Positions 20,423-29,544 of a stretch of 64,000 nucleotides of DNA are shown one piece after another. Under the pieces are notes generated by a model. That model did no database searches and was not told the DNA's origin. It was given only the letters and a program-made list of their open reading frames with translations. Numbering within the stretch: position 1 is the stretch's first letter; the number at the start of each line of letters is the position of its first letter. The position numbers and the translations under genes are program-made. The stretch comes from Paracoccus beibuensis. GTDB lineage: Bacteria; Pseudomonadota; Alphaproteobacteria; Rhodobacterales; Rhodobacteraceae. The DNA is taken from the NCBI RefSeq assembly GCF_026162625.1, contig NZ_JAOTBD010000005.1, forward strand, positions 1 through 64,000, in the 5' to 3' direction.

Positions 20423-21124
20423 TCAGGTGATCTCCGCCAGGAAGATATAGCCAGCGCCATAGATCGTCTTGATCAGGCGCGGGTTCTTCGGGTCCTCGCC
20501 CAGCTTCGTGCGCAACCGAGAGATGCGGACGTCCATCGCGCGGTCGAAGCTGTCGCCTGCCGCGCCGCCCAGTGTCTCCAGCATCTGGGCGCGGGTGATC
20601 AGGCGGCGCGGGTTGTCCGTGAACATCCGCAGCACCTCGGCTTCCGCGTGGCTGAGCGGGGTCTCGGCGCCGTCCGGCGCTGTCAGCAGATAGCGGTCGA
20701 AGTCGGCGGTCCAGCCGGCGAAGCGTACCGACTGGGCGCGTGTGGCCGTTCCCGCGGCAGGACGGCGCAGCCGGGCGCGGATGCGGGCCACGACCTCGGC
20801 AGGCTCGAACGGCTTGATGATATAGTCGTCGGCGCCCAGTTCCAGCCCCGTCACCCGGTCCTGCACCTGAGCCCGCCCCGAGATGATGATGATCGCCGCC
20901 CCGGACTCGGTCGCCAGACGATGCACCAGCGCCAAGCCGTCGCGGTCCGGCAGGCCCAGGTCGATCAGGCAGGCGTCGGGTGTGATCCGGCGCAGGGCGG
21001 CCTCGAATTCGGTGGCGCGAGCGAAGCCTTGGGTGCGAAAGCCCGCCTGCTCCAGCGCGGCCGACAGCAGCCGTCGGATCTCTGGCTCGTCGTCCAGGAT
21101 GGCGATCAGGGGTGCATCGGTCAT
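20423..21124 (-). CDS. OmpR-family response regulator
   Basis: 233 residues. Receiver domain with acidic pocket ILDDEPE, phospho-acceptor Asp at about residue 55 (CLIDLGLPDRDG) and the conserved Lys in IIKPFEP. The C-terminal winged-helix DNA-binding domain includes PLSHAEAEVLRMF and AMDVRISRLRTKLGEDPKNP, ending in IKTIYGAGYIF. Its start overlaps the stop of the kinase gene by four bases, so the pair is co-translated. The divergent transporter operon upstream of the kinase is the natural candidate target. Confidence 0.95.
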   Translation of the reverse strand: MTDAPLIAILDDEPEIRRLLSAALEQAGFRTQGFARATEFEAALRRITPDACLIDLGLPDRDGLALVHRLATESGAAIIIISGRAQVQDRVTGLELGADDYIIKPFEPAEVVARIRARLRRPAAGTATRAQSVRFAGWTADFDRYLLTAPDGAETPLSHAEAEVLRMFTDNPRRLITRAQMLETLGGAAGDSFDRAMDVRISRLRTKLGEDPKNPRLIKTIYGAGYIFLAEIT

Positions 21125-23019
21125 GAAGTCTCCCTCGTGGCCTCGTCCAGCGCCGCCGCCAGGCGGGCGGGCGTGAAGGGCTTGGTCAGCACCGGAACCG
21201 TTGCCCGGTCCCGCAGGCGCGCGCCCGGCGGCAGCGACGTCATCAGCACCACGGGCAGCGCCGTCCCCAGGTCCAGCCCCAGCCCGTCACCCAGTTGGAT
21301 GTCCGACAGGATCAGGCCCAATCCCGGCAGGTCGGTCAGGGCGCGCGCCTCGGCCAGGCTCGACGCCTCGATGACCGCATGTCCAAGGCCGGTCAGCTGG
21401 TCCCGGACCTGGGCACGGATCAGGTCGTCATCCTCGACCAGCAGCACCATCCGCCGGGTGACCGGCCGCCAGGGCAGGCGCAGCGTCACTTGCGCGCCGG
21501 TGGGTCCGTTCGTCAAGCGAAGCGTGCCGCCAACCATCTTGGTCTCGTCATAGACCATTGACAGCCCGAGCCCCGAGCCCTGGCCCTTCTTGGTGGTGAA
21601 GAAGGGCTCGGTCGCGCGCGACAGTGCCTCCGGCGAAAAGCCGGGGCCGGTGTCGCCGACAACCAGTTCCAGCCAATCGCCGCTTCGGCGCGCATCAAGG
21701 GTGATCAGGCCGGGCGGCGGCGTCGCCGCATCGGCATTCAGGATCAGGTTCAGCAGCGAATCCTGCAACGCGCCGGGGTCCAGCAGCAGCGGCGCTTCTG
21801 GCAGGTCGATGCGAAGGTCGAGGACGTTTCCCTCAGCCAGCGACGGCCGCGCCAGCACCGCCAGCTCGGCCAGCAGCGCGGGCAGGTCTGTGGGCTCCAG
21901 CGCTGCCTCGCGTCCGCCGCTGATGCGCGCCAGCCGGTCCAGAAGCGCGGCCCCTCGGCGCGCGGCCGCCAGCGTAGCGTGCACGTCCTCGGCCGCCTCG
22001 GCGTCCAGATCGCGGGCGGCCAGCCGCGCCTGCAGGCCCAGGATGATCGTCAGCAGGTTGCCGAAGTCATGCGCCATCCCCGAGGTCAGTTGCGCCGCCA
22101 GGTTGCGCTTGGCCGCATGGGCCAGCGCCTCGCGCGCCTGCACCTCGGCCGATACGTCGGTCGACAGGACATAGACCCCGTTGCCGTCGCGGTCCGGCGT
22201 CAGCGCGATCCGGATGCGCCGCCCCGAGGACGGGTGCGTGATCTCGAACACCTGCGGATCGCCGGCCAGCGCCCGCGCCACCCAGGGCTGCAGCGCCGCA
22301 CAGGTCGGCGCGCCGAGCGCCTCGTGCAGGGTCATGCCGACGATGTTGTCGGCTGCGCCCGGAAAGACCACCGGCAAGCGGCGGTTCGAGAAGGTATAGC
22401 GAAACTGCGCGTCCATGTGCGCGATATGGGCCGGGACCATCTCGGTCACCTGCCGGGTGCGCGCCTCGGTCCGGGTGAGGACGCGCTGCGCTTCTTGCAG
22501 GGCGGCATTGGTCGCGGCCAGTTCCCGGTTTGCCGCCGCCAGGCTTTCGGCGTTCAGCAGCACCTGTTCGGACAACGCGTCCGATCGGGCGCGCAGCAGC
22601 GCCTCCTGCTGCTTGATGCGGGTGATGTCGGTATAGACCGTGACCCAGCCCCCCTGGCTCAGCGGCGCGCCCTCGACCGCGATCCACTGGCCGTTGGCGC
22701 GTTCTCGTTCGAAGTAGTGCGGCTGGAACGTGCGCGCCTGATCCACCCGCAGGGCCACGGCGGCATCCGTGTCGTCCTGGGCGCCGTATTCACCGCGCAG
22801 CACCAGGTAGCGGATCGTATCCTCGAAGCTGGCACCCGGCTGGGTCAGCGCGTCCGGCAGGTCGAACATCGACTGGTACTGCGTGTTGGCTACCGCAAGG
22901 CGCAGGTCGGCGTCGAAGATCGACAGCGCCTGGCCGATCAGGTTCAGCCCCGACCGCGTCAGGTCTGCACGGATTTCGGCCCGCGTCAGCAGGCCGGTGT
23001 CGGGTGCGGAATGGGCCAT
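21121..23019 (-). CDS. hybrid PAS sensor histidine kinase with C-terminal receiver
   Basis: 632 residues without a clear membrane segment, so probably a cytoplasmic sensor. Domains: PAS-like fold at about 25-140 (LSIFDADLRLAVANTQYQSM), coiled coil at about 145-200, second PAS at about 205-300 (HMDAQFRYTFSNRRL), the phospho-acceptor His317 in SGMAHDFGNLL, and an ATPase domain with NADAAT, GDTGPGFSP and GSGLGLSM. A receiver at about 510-630 has Asp573 in LSDIQLGDG. ATG 23019 is preceded by CGGAGGAGAC. Divergent from the acyl-CoA synthetase operon by 178 bases. The signal is unknown; an organic acid or its CoA ester is a guess from context. Confidence 0.92.
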   Translation of the reverse strand: MAHSAPDTGLLTRAEIRADLTRSGLNLIGQALSIFDADLRLAVANTQYQSMFDLPDALTQPGASFEDTIRYLVLRGEYGAQDDTDAAVALRVDQARTFQPHYFERERANGQWIAVEGAPLSQGGWVTVYTDITRIKQQEALLRARSDALSEQVLLNAESLAAANRELAATNAALQEAQRVLTRTEARTRQVTEMVPAHIAHMDAQFRYTFSNRRLPVVFPGAADNIVGMTLHEALGAPTCAALQPWVARALAGDPQVFEITHPSSGRRIRIALTPDRDGNGVYVLSTDVSAEVQAREALAHAAKRNLAAQLTSGMAHDFGNLLTIILGLQARLAARDLDAEAAEDVHATLAAARRGAALLDRLARISGGREAALEPTDLPALLAELAVLARPSLAEGNVLDLRIDLPEAPLLLDPGALQDSLLNLILNADAATPPPGLITLDARRSGDWLELVVGDTGPGFSPEALSRATEPFFTTKKGQGSGLGLSMVYDETKMVGGTLRLTNGPTGAQVTLRLPWRPVTRRMVLLVEDDDLIRAQVRDQLTGLGHAVIEASSLAEARALTDLPGLGLILSDIQLGDGLGLDLGTALPVVLMTSLPPGARLRDRATVPVLTKPFTPARLAAALDEATRETS

Positions 23020-23197
23020 GGGTGTCTCCTCCGCAATCAGGGTTAGCACCGGCGCGCAATCTGCGGAAGCGCTGTAACATTTGGTTGGAATCCGGACAAA
23101 CTGGCGCAAGGATTGGTGCCGAAGGTGAAGCGGTCATCGGGGCGGAGGAGGTCCCGGCGACCAAAGCTAAGAAACGCCATGTACCTGGGGAGGAAAC

Positions 23198-25174
23198 ATG
23201 ACGGACCGGCAGCCGCCTGCGGGCGATTTGCGATCTGTTCCCGCGCTTCTGGCGCGGAACGTGGCCCGCTTCGGCAATCGGCCGGCTTATCGCGAGAAAG
23301 AGTACGGGATCTGGCAAAGCTGGACCTGGGCGCAGGCGGCCGCCGAGATCCGGGCGCTGGCGCTTGGGTTCCTGGCGCTTGGGGTGAAGCCCGGCGATCA
23401 CGTTGCGATCATCGGGCGCAACCGTCCGGCGCATTACTGGGGCATGATTGCCGCGCAGATGTGCGGCGCGGTTCCCGTCCCGCTCTATCAGGACGCGGTG
23501 GCCGAGGAGATGGCCTACGTGCTGGACCATTGCGGCGCGCGCTTCATCCTCTGCGGCGATCAGGAGCAGGTGGACAAGGTGCTGGAAGTCGAGCGGGCAA
23601 CCGGCGCGCTGGCCCAGATCATCTATACCGACAAGCGGGGCATGCGGAAATACGACCATTCCCGCATGAACGCGCTGGCCGACGTGCAGGCCGAAGGGCG
23701 GGCGGCCGCGCAGCGGCTTGGGCCGCAGCTGGACGCGCTGATCGCGGGCCTCGACTACGACAGCAACTGCGTGATGCTCTATACCAGCGGCACGACGGGC
23801 AAGCCCAAGGGTGTCGTCCTGTCCAACCGCAACATCATCGAGACCGCGAAGAACACCGCAGAATTCGACCGCCTCGACCAGCGGGAAGAGATCGTGGCAT
23901 ATCTGCCTATGGCTTGGGTGGGCGATTTCATCTTCTCGATGGGCCAGGCGATGTGGTCGGGCTTCACCGTGAACTGCCCCGAGGGCGCGCACACGATGAT
24001 GACCGACATGCGCGAGATCGGGCCCACCTATTTCTTCGCGCCGCCGCGCGTCTTCGAAGGCCAGCTGACCTCCGTGATGATCCGCATTGAAGATGCGGGC
24101 CGGGTGAAGCGCTGGCTGTTCAGGAAGGGCATGGAGATCGCCCGCCGCACCGGCCCCGCACTGCTGGACGGCAAGCCCGTGTCCTTCGGCGAGCGCATCG
24201 CCTATGGGGTTGGCAAGATTTTCGTCTTTGGGCCGCTGAAGAACACGCTGGGCCTGTCGCGGGTGCGCGTGGGCTATACGGCGGGCGAGGCCATCGGGCC
24301 CGAGATCTTCGACTTCTACCGCAGCCTCGGCATCAACCTGAAGCAGCTCTACGGCCAGACCGAGGCGTCGGTCTTCATCACCCAGCAGCCCGACGGCCAG
24401 GTGCGGTCCGACACGGTGGGTGTGCCCAGCCCTGGGGTCGAGGTGCGGATCGGCGAGAACGGAGAGGTCTATTACCGCAGCCCCGGCACCTTCGTGGAAT
24501 ATTACAAGAATGCCGAAAGCACGGCCTCGACCAAGGACCCGCAGGGCTGGGTCGCCACCGGCGATGCGGGCTTCTTCGAGGAGGCGACCGGCCACCTGCG
24601 CATCATCGACCGGGCCAAGGATGTCGGAAAGATGGCCGATGGGCGGATGTTCGCGCCCAAGTATGTCGAGAACAAGCTGAAGTTCTATCCCAACATCCTG
24701 GAAGCCGTCGTGATCGGGAACGGCCGCGACTATTGCACCGCGATGATCAACATCGACCTGTCGGCGGTCGGCAATTGGGCGGAACGCAACAACATCTCCT
24801 ATGGCAGCTATCAGGAGCTTGCGGGTCATCCGCAGGTCTATGCCACCATCAGGGAACATGTCGAGGCCGTGAACCGGTCCGTGGCAGAGGACCCGATGCT
24901 GTCTGGATGCCAGGTCCACCGCTTCCTGGTCCTGCACAAGGAGCTGGACCCCGACGACGGAGAGATGACCCGCACCCGTAAGGTCCGCCGGGCCGTCATC
25001 AACGACAAGTTCGCCGACCTGGTCGCCGCGCTCTATGACGGGTCGTCCAGCATCCACACCCGGACCGAGGTGACCTACGAGGACGGCCGCAAGGGCCAGA
25101 TCAGCGCGACGCTGCGGATCGAGGACGTGCGCGTCTTCGGCGGCGCGACCCAGCAGAAGGTGGCCGCCGAATGA
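23198..25174 (+). CDS. AMP-forming acyl-CoA synthetase, long-chain type
   Basis: 658 residues. Activates a carboxylic acid through an acyl-adenylate to its CoA thioester. P-loop YTSGTTGKPKGVVLSN at about residues 195-210, the core motif YGQTEASVF, then TGDAGFFEE and the hinge DRAKDV with a C-terminal lysine region (EMTRTRKVRR). The size and the AYLPMAWVGDFIFS segment fit the long-chain fatty acid ligase group, though members tied to LIV-type importers may act on aromatic or branched acids. First gene of the importer operon; its stop overlaps the start of the ATPase gene by four bases. GGGGAGGAAAC precedes the ATG. Confidence 0.9.
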   Translation: MTDRQPPAGDLRSVPALLARNVARFGNRPAYREKEYGIWQSWTWAQAAAEIRALALGFLALGVKPGDHVAIIGRNRPAHYWGMIAAQMCGAVPVPLYQDAVAEEMAYVLDHCGARFILCGDQEQVDKVLEVERATGALAQIIYTDKRGMRKYDHSRMNALADVQAEGRAAAQRLGPQLDALIAGLDYDSNCVMLYTSGTTGKPKGVVLSNRNIIETAKNTAEFDRLDQREEIVAYLPMAWVGDFIFSMGQAMWSGFTVNCPEGAHTMMTDMREIGPTYFFAPPRVFEGQLTSVMIRIEDAGRVKRWLFRKGMEIARRTGPALLDGKPVSFGERIAYGVGKIFVFGPLKNTLGLSRVRVGYTAGEAIGPEIFDFYRSLGINLKQLYGQTEASVFITQQPDGQVRSDTVGVPSPGVEVRIGENGEVYYRSPGTFVEYYKNAESTASTKDPQGWVATGDAGFFEEATGHLRIIDRAKDVGKMADGRMFAPKYVENKLKFYPNILEAVVIGNGRDYCTAMINIDLSAVGNWAERNNISYGSYQELAGHPQVYATIREHVEAVNRSVAEDPMLSGCQVHRFLVLHKELDPDDGEMTRTRKVRRAVINDKFADLVAALYDGSSSIHTRTEVTYEDGRKGQISATLRIEDVRVFGGATQQKVAAE

Positions 25175-25989
25175 TGCAGGCACATGAGGGATACGTGACT
25201 GACGACGGCCGCCAGATCGGCGGCACGGTGATGGAGCTGAAGAACATCACCCTGCGCTTCGGCGGCGTGGTGGCCATCAAGGACATCAGCTTCGACATCC
25301 GCCAAGGCGAGATCCGCGCGATCATCGGCCCGAACGGGGCCGGCAAGTCGTCGATGCTGAACGTCATCTCGGGCTTCTACCATCCGCAGGAGGGCGAGGT
25401 CTGGTTCAAGGGCTATCGCCGCGGCCCCATGAAGCCCTACCAGGTCGCGCGCTTGGGCATCGCGCGGACCTTCCAGAACATCGCCCTGTTCGACGGGATG
25501 TCGGTGCTGGACAACATCATGACCGGTCGGCTGAACAAGATGAAGGCGGGCTTCCTGTCGCAGGCCATGTGGTGGAGCACGGCCGAGCGCGAGGAGAACG
25601 AGAACCGCGAGGCGGTCGAGAAGATCATCGACTTTCTGGAAATCCAGAACATCCGCAAGACGCCGGTGGGCCGGCTGCCTTACGGCCTGAAGAAGCGGGT
25701 CGAGCTGGCCCGCGCCTTGGCCGCCGAACCGCAGCTGCTGCTTCTGGACGAGCCGATGGCGGGCATGAACGTCGAGGAAAAGGAGGACATGTCGCGCTTC
25801 ATCCTCGACGTGAACGACGAATTCGGCACCACGATCTGCCTGATCGAACACGACATGGGTGTCGTCATGGACCTGTCCGACCGCGTGGTCGTGATGGATT
25901 ACGGCAGGAAGATCGGCGACGGCACGCCGGATCAGGTGCGCAACAACCAGGACGTCATCGACGCCTATCTGGGGGTGGCCCATGACTGA
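25171..25989 (+). CDS. LIV-type ABC importer ATPase (LivG-like)
   Basis: 272 residues. Walker A GPNGAGKSS at about 53-61, Q-loop in RTFQNIALF, Walker B LLLLDEPMAGMN, H-loop IEHDMG. The signature position reads PYGLKKRVELARAL in place of canonical LSGGQ, which is common in LivG-type proteins of this clade. One of two ATPases that power the importer encoded by the following four genes. Confidence 0.93.
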   Translation: MMQAHEGYVTDDGRQIGGTVMELKNITLRFGGVVAIKDISFDIRQGEIRAIIGPNGAGKSSMLNVISGFYHPQEGEVWFKGYRRGPMKPYQVARLGIARTFQNIALFDGMSVLDNIMTGRLNKMKAGFLSQAMWWSTAEREENENREAVEKIIDFLEIQNIRKTPVGRLPYGLKKRVELARALAAEPQLLLLDEPMAGMNVEEKEDMSRFILDVNDEFGTTICLIEHDMGVVMDLSDRVVVMDYGRKIGDGTPDQVRNNQDVIDAYLGVAHD

Positions 25990-26022
25990 CAGGCCCATGA
26001 CCGACAGGAAGGGGACCAACTG

Positions 26023-27006
26023 ATGGACCAGCTGATTTTCGGGGCCGAGGTGTTTCTGAACGGCCTGATGACCGGTGTCATGTATTCGCTGGTGGCCTTA
26101 GGCTTCGTGCTGATCTTCAAGGCATCGGGCGTCTTCAACTATGCCCAAGGGGTGCTGGCGCTGTTCGCGGCGCTGACGCTGGTCGGCATTCAGCAGGGGC
26201 AGGTGCCCTTTGCGCATCTGATCAACGCGGCCTTCGGCACCAGCCTGCACCATTTCGGCTGGACCGTGCCGTCAATCCTGGCCATCGCGCTGACGGTGCT
26301 GGTGATGGTCGTTCTGGCATTCCTGATCGAGAAGCTGGTCCTGCAGCACCTTGTCGGGCAGGAGCCGATCATCCTCTTCATGGCGACCATCGGCCTGGCG
26401 TATTTCCTGGAAGGTCTGGGCGACGTCATGTGGGGCGCCGACATCAAGACGCTGGACGTGGGCCTGCCGCAGGGCATCTCGGACGGTATCGAATCCATCA
26501 CCGCCGGCTGGTTCGGCTATGGTTTCTTCATCGACCGGCTGGACATCTGGGCCACGGTCATCGCGGCGCTTCTGGTCGCGGCGCTGGTGGCCTTTTCGCA
26601 ATACACCAAGCAGGGGCGCGCCATGCGGGCCGTGGCCGATGACCACCAGGCGGCGCTGTCGGTGGGGATCAGCCTGCGCTTCATCTGGGTCATGGTCTGG
26701 TCCATTGCCGGCTTCGTGGCGCTGGTCGCGGGCATCATGTGGGGCACCAAGTCGGGAGTCCAGTTCAGCCTGTCGCTGATCGCGCTCAAGGCGCTGCCGG
26801 TGCTGATGCTGGGCGGCTTCACCTCGATCCCTGGCGCGATCGTCGGCGGCCTGATCATCGGCGTGGGCGAGAAGATGTTCGAATTCATCGTGGGTCCCAT
26901 GGTCGGCGGCGCGACCGAGACATGGTTCGCCTATGTCCTGGCGCTGATCTTCCTCGTGTTCCGTCCGCAGGGCCTCTTTGGCGAACGCATCATCGAGAGG
27001 GTGTGA
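26023..27006 (+). CDS. LIV-type ABC importer permease (LivH-like)
   Basis: A 327-residue inner-membrane protein with about eight hydrophobic helices. The start GLMTGVMYSLVALGFVLIFKA and the later block SQYTKQGRAMRAVADDHQAA (the coupling segment that contacts the ATPase) are diagnostic of LivH. A glycine-rich LMLGGFTSIPGAIVGG follows. Pairs with the next permease. Confidence 0.95.
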   Translation: MDQLIFGAEVFLNGLMTGVMYSLVALGFVLIFKASGVFNYAQGVLALFAALTLVGIQQGQVPFAHLINAAFGTSLHHFGWTVPSILAIALTVLVMVVLAFLIEKLVLQHLVGQEPIILFMATIGLAYFLEGLGDVMWGADIKTLDVGLPQGISDGIESITAGWFGYGFFIDRLDIWATVIAALLVAALVAFSQYTKQGRAMRAVADDHQAALSVGISLRFIWVMVWSIAGFVALVAGIMWGTKSGVQFSLSLIALKALPVLMLGGFTSIPGAIVGGLIIGVGEKMFEFIVGPMVGGATETWFAYVLALIFLVFRPQGLFGERIIERV

Positions 27007-27079
27007 CCGTGCTTCATCTTCCGTCTGAACATATCGCGGGCGTGCGCATGGCCGCCACGACCCGGAAAGGAGAGCGGGC

Positions 27080-28156
27080 ATGATCTATCGTGAGGCGGGC
27101 GACTTCAAGACCAGCTACCGCGACGACAGCCAGACCTTTCCGATCCGGCTAGACCGGTGGGGATACTATGCGATCCTGGCGGTGGCCTTCGGGATCATCC
27201 CCTTCGTCATCAACGACTATTGGGCCAACGCGGTGCTGGTGCCGTTCCTGATCTACGCGATCGCGGCCCTCGGGCTGAACATCCTGACCGGCTATGCGGG
27301 TCAGGTCAGCCTGGGGACCGGTGGCTTCATGGCGGTGGGCGCCTATGCGGTCTACAAGCTGATGACGGCGTTCCCCGACATCAGCATCCTGATCCACATC
27401 CTGCTGGCGGGGGGCGTCACGGCGGTGGTCGGCGTTCTCTTCGGGCTGCCCTCGCTGCGGATCAAGGGCTTCTACCTTGCGGTGGCGACGCTGGCCGCCC
27501 AGTTCTTCCTGATCTGGCTCTTCAACAAGGTGCCGTGGTTCTACAACTACTCGGCCTCAGGGCAGATCACCGCGCCCGAACGCACCGTGCTGGGCCACGC
27601 GGTCACCGGACCCGCGACCAGCGCGCCCGCCAAGTACCTCGTCTGCCTGGTGATGGCCTTCCTGCTGGCCTGGCTGGCACGGAACCTGACGCGGGGGATG
27701 CTGGGGCGCAAGTGGATGGCCATCCGCGACATGGACATCGCGGCCGAGATCATCGGCGTCGATCCGCTGCGCGCGAAACTGTCGGCCTTCGCGGTCAGCA
27801 GCTTCTTCATCGGCATCGCGGGCGCGCTTCTGTTCGCGGTCTACCTGGGCGCGGCCGAGGCGGGCGAGGCCTTCGGCATCAACAAGAGCTTCCTCGTCCT
27901 TTTCATGATCATCATCGGCGGGCTTGGCAGCATCTTCGGCAGCTTCGCGGGCGCGGCCTTCATGGTGCTGATGCCGGTCCTGCTGAAGAACCTGCTGGTC
28001 GGCACCCTCGGCTGGCCCACCGATCTTGCCGCACATATCGAGCTGATGATCGTCGGGGGCCTGATCGTCGCCTTCCTGATCGTGGAACCTCACGGGCTGG
28101 CGCGCCTGTGGCGGCTGACGAAGGAAAAGCTGCGACTCTGGCCGTTCCCGCACTGA
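27080..28156 (+). CDS. LIV-type ABC importer permease (LivM-like)
   Basis: A 358-residue inner-membrane protein with about nine helices. LivM marks: LGLNILTGYAGQVSLGTGGFMAVGAY, then IKGFYLAVATLAAQFF and the coupling segment MLGRKWMAIRDMDIAAEIIG. GGLGSIFGSFAGAAF follows near the end. AAAGGAGAGCGGGC precedes the ATG. The second permease of the heterodimeric channel. Confidence 0.95.
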   Translation: MIYREAGDFKTSYRDDSQTFPIRLDRWGYYAILAVAFGIIPFVINDYWANAVLVPFLIYAIAALGLNILTGYAGQVSLGTGGFMAVGAYAVYKLMTAFPDISILIHILLAGGVTAVVGVLFGLPSLRIKGFYLAVATLAAQFFLIWLFNKVPWFYNYSASGQITAPERTVLGHAVTGPATSAPAKYLVCLVMAFLLAWLARNLTRGMLGRKWMAIRDMDIAAEIIGVDPLRAKLSAFAVSSFFIGIAGALLFAVYLGAAEAGEAFGINKSFLVLFMIIIGGLGSIFGSFAGAAFMVLMPVLLKNLLVGTLGWPTDLAAHIELMIVGGLIVAFLIVEPHGLARLWRLTKEKLRLWPFPH

Positions 28157-28204
28157 CACAACGACCGGGCAACCGGCGCATTCCATCTTTGGGAGGAGAT
28201 ACGG

Positions 28205-29488
28205 ATGAAAACGAAACTGACCGCGCTGGTGGTGGCGGGGATCATGGCGGGCGCGCCCGCGATGGCGGACCTGGTGGTTCCGAACCTCAGCTATCGCACC
28301 GGGCCCTATGGCGCCAACGGCACGCAATATGCCGACGGGTTCAACGATTACTTCACGCTTCTGAACGAACGCGACGGCGGCATCGGCGGCGAGATGATTA
28401 AGGTCCCGGAATGCGAAACCGCCTACAACACCGAAAAGGGTGTCGAGTGCTATGAGGCGACCAAGGACAGCGGCGCGCTGGTCTATAACCCGCTGTCGAC
28501 CGGGATCACATATCAGCTGATCCCGAAGGTCAGCGTGGACAAGAAGGTCCTCTATACCCCCGGCTATGGCCGCACCTCGGCCAAGAACGGCGAGGTGTTC
28601 GAATGGATATTCAACGCGCCCGCGAACTATTGGGACGGCGCGTCGGTCGCGATCAAGCACCTGCTGGACGAAAATGGCGGCAGCCTGGAAGGCAAGAAGA
28701 TCGCGCTGGTCTATCACAACAGCGCCTATGGCAAGGAGCCGATCCGCACATTGCAGGAGCTGGCCGAAAAGCACGGCTTCACCCTGTCCGAGATCCCGGT
28801 CGAGGCACCCGGCCAGGAGCAGGGCAGCCAGTGGCTGCAGATCCGCCGCGACCGGCCCGACTATGTCATCATGTATGGCTGGGGCGTCATGAACCAGGTC
28901 GCCATCCAGGAGGCCGCGAACATCCGCTTCCCGATGGAGAACCTGATCGGAATCTGGTGGGCCGGGTCCGAGATCGACGTCGAGCCTGCGGGCGCGGGGG
29001 CCGATGGTTACAAGTCGGTGACCTTCAACGGCGTGGGCCAAGACTATCCGCTCTATGACGACCTTCAGCAGTACGTGATCGACCCGGGCAAGGCCAGCCA
29101 GGGCGGCCAGCATGTCGGTTCCGCCGTCTATTCGCGCGGCATGTACGCAGCCGTCGTCATCGCCGAGGCGATCCGCACGGCGCAGGAGATGTCCGGCACT
29201 TCGGACATCACGCCCGAGCAGCTGCGCGAGGGGTTCGAGAACCTCGACATCACGCAGGAACGGCTGGTCGAGATCGGTCTGCCAGACTTCGGTCCCCCGA
29301 TCCAGCTGAGCTGTTCCAACCACGGCGGCAGCGGCATGGCACGTATCCAGCAGTGGGACGCGGACGAGGGCAAGTGGAACCTGATCACCGAGTTCACCGA
29401 GCCCGACCAGGAGGTCGTGCAGCCGCTGATCGAGGAAGACAGCCAGGCCTATGCGACCGAGGCCGGCATCACGCCGCGCGACTGCTGA
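28205..29488 (+). CDS. periplasmic substrate-binding protein of the LIV-type importer
   Basis: 427 residues with a Sec signal peptide (KTKLTALVVAGIMAGAPAMA, cut after about residue 21). It has the type I binding-protein fold of LivJ-like proteins: YANGTQYADGFNDYFTLLNE-like start (position about 35-55) and GGIGGEMI. Later come ALVYHNSAYGKEPI and YSRGMYAAVVIAEAIRTAQE. It is longer than LivJ of Escherichia coli and has several Cys residues, so its ligand is probably not a branched-chain amino acid. The two linked acid-activating proteins suggest an organic acid. GGGAGGAG precedes the ATG. Confidence 0.92.
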   Translation: MKTKLTALVVAGIMAGAPAMADLVVPNLSYRTGPYGANGTQYADGFNDYFTLLNERDGGIGGEMIKVPECETAYNTEKGVECYEATKDSGALVYNPLSTGITYQLIPKVSVDKKVLYTPGYGRTSAKNGEVFEWIFNAPANYWDGASVAIKHLLDENGGSLEGKKIALVYHNSAYGKEPIRTLQELAEKHGFTLSEIPVEAPGQEQGSQWLQIRRDRPDYVIMYGWGVMNQVAIQEAANIRFPMENLIGIWWAGSEIDVEPAGAGADGYKSVTFNGVGQDYPLYDDLQQYVIDPGKASQGGQHVGSAVYSRGMYAAVVIAEAIRTAQEMSGTSDITPEQLREGFENLDITQERLVEIGLPDFGPPIQLSCSNHGGSGMARIQQWDADEGKWNLITEFTEPDQEVVQPLIEEDSQAYATEAGITPRDC

Positions 29489-29500
29489 CGCCACGCGACG

Positions 29501-29525
29501 ACCCCGGCGGCCGGTCCGCCGGGGT
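29501..29525. promoter_or_regulatory. intercistronic hairpin after the binding-protein gene
   Basis: A perfect 10-bp stem ACCCCGGCGG / CCGCCGGGGT with a 5-base loop lies 12 bases after the binding-protein stop and 19 before the next start. It has no T-run, so it is more likely an mRNA stabiliser or partial terminator that keeps the binding protein more abundant than the rest. Confidence 0.65.
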
Positions 29526-29544
29526 TCCAACAAGGGGGACCGCC

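Noticed and set aside
18508..20460. A 650-codon frame antisense to the aldehyde dehydrogenase
   Set aside because: Shadow of the real gene; composition and lack of motifs.
22790..25183. A 797-codon minus-strand frame opposite the acyl-CoA synthetase
   Set aside because: Low-complexity His/Arg/Asp composition typical of antisense shadow; the plus strand has a clear enzyme with all motifs.
27557..29533. A 658-codon frame antisense to livM and the binding-protein gene
   Set aside because: Spans two clear plus-strand genes and their gap; no family resemblance.
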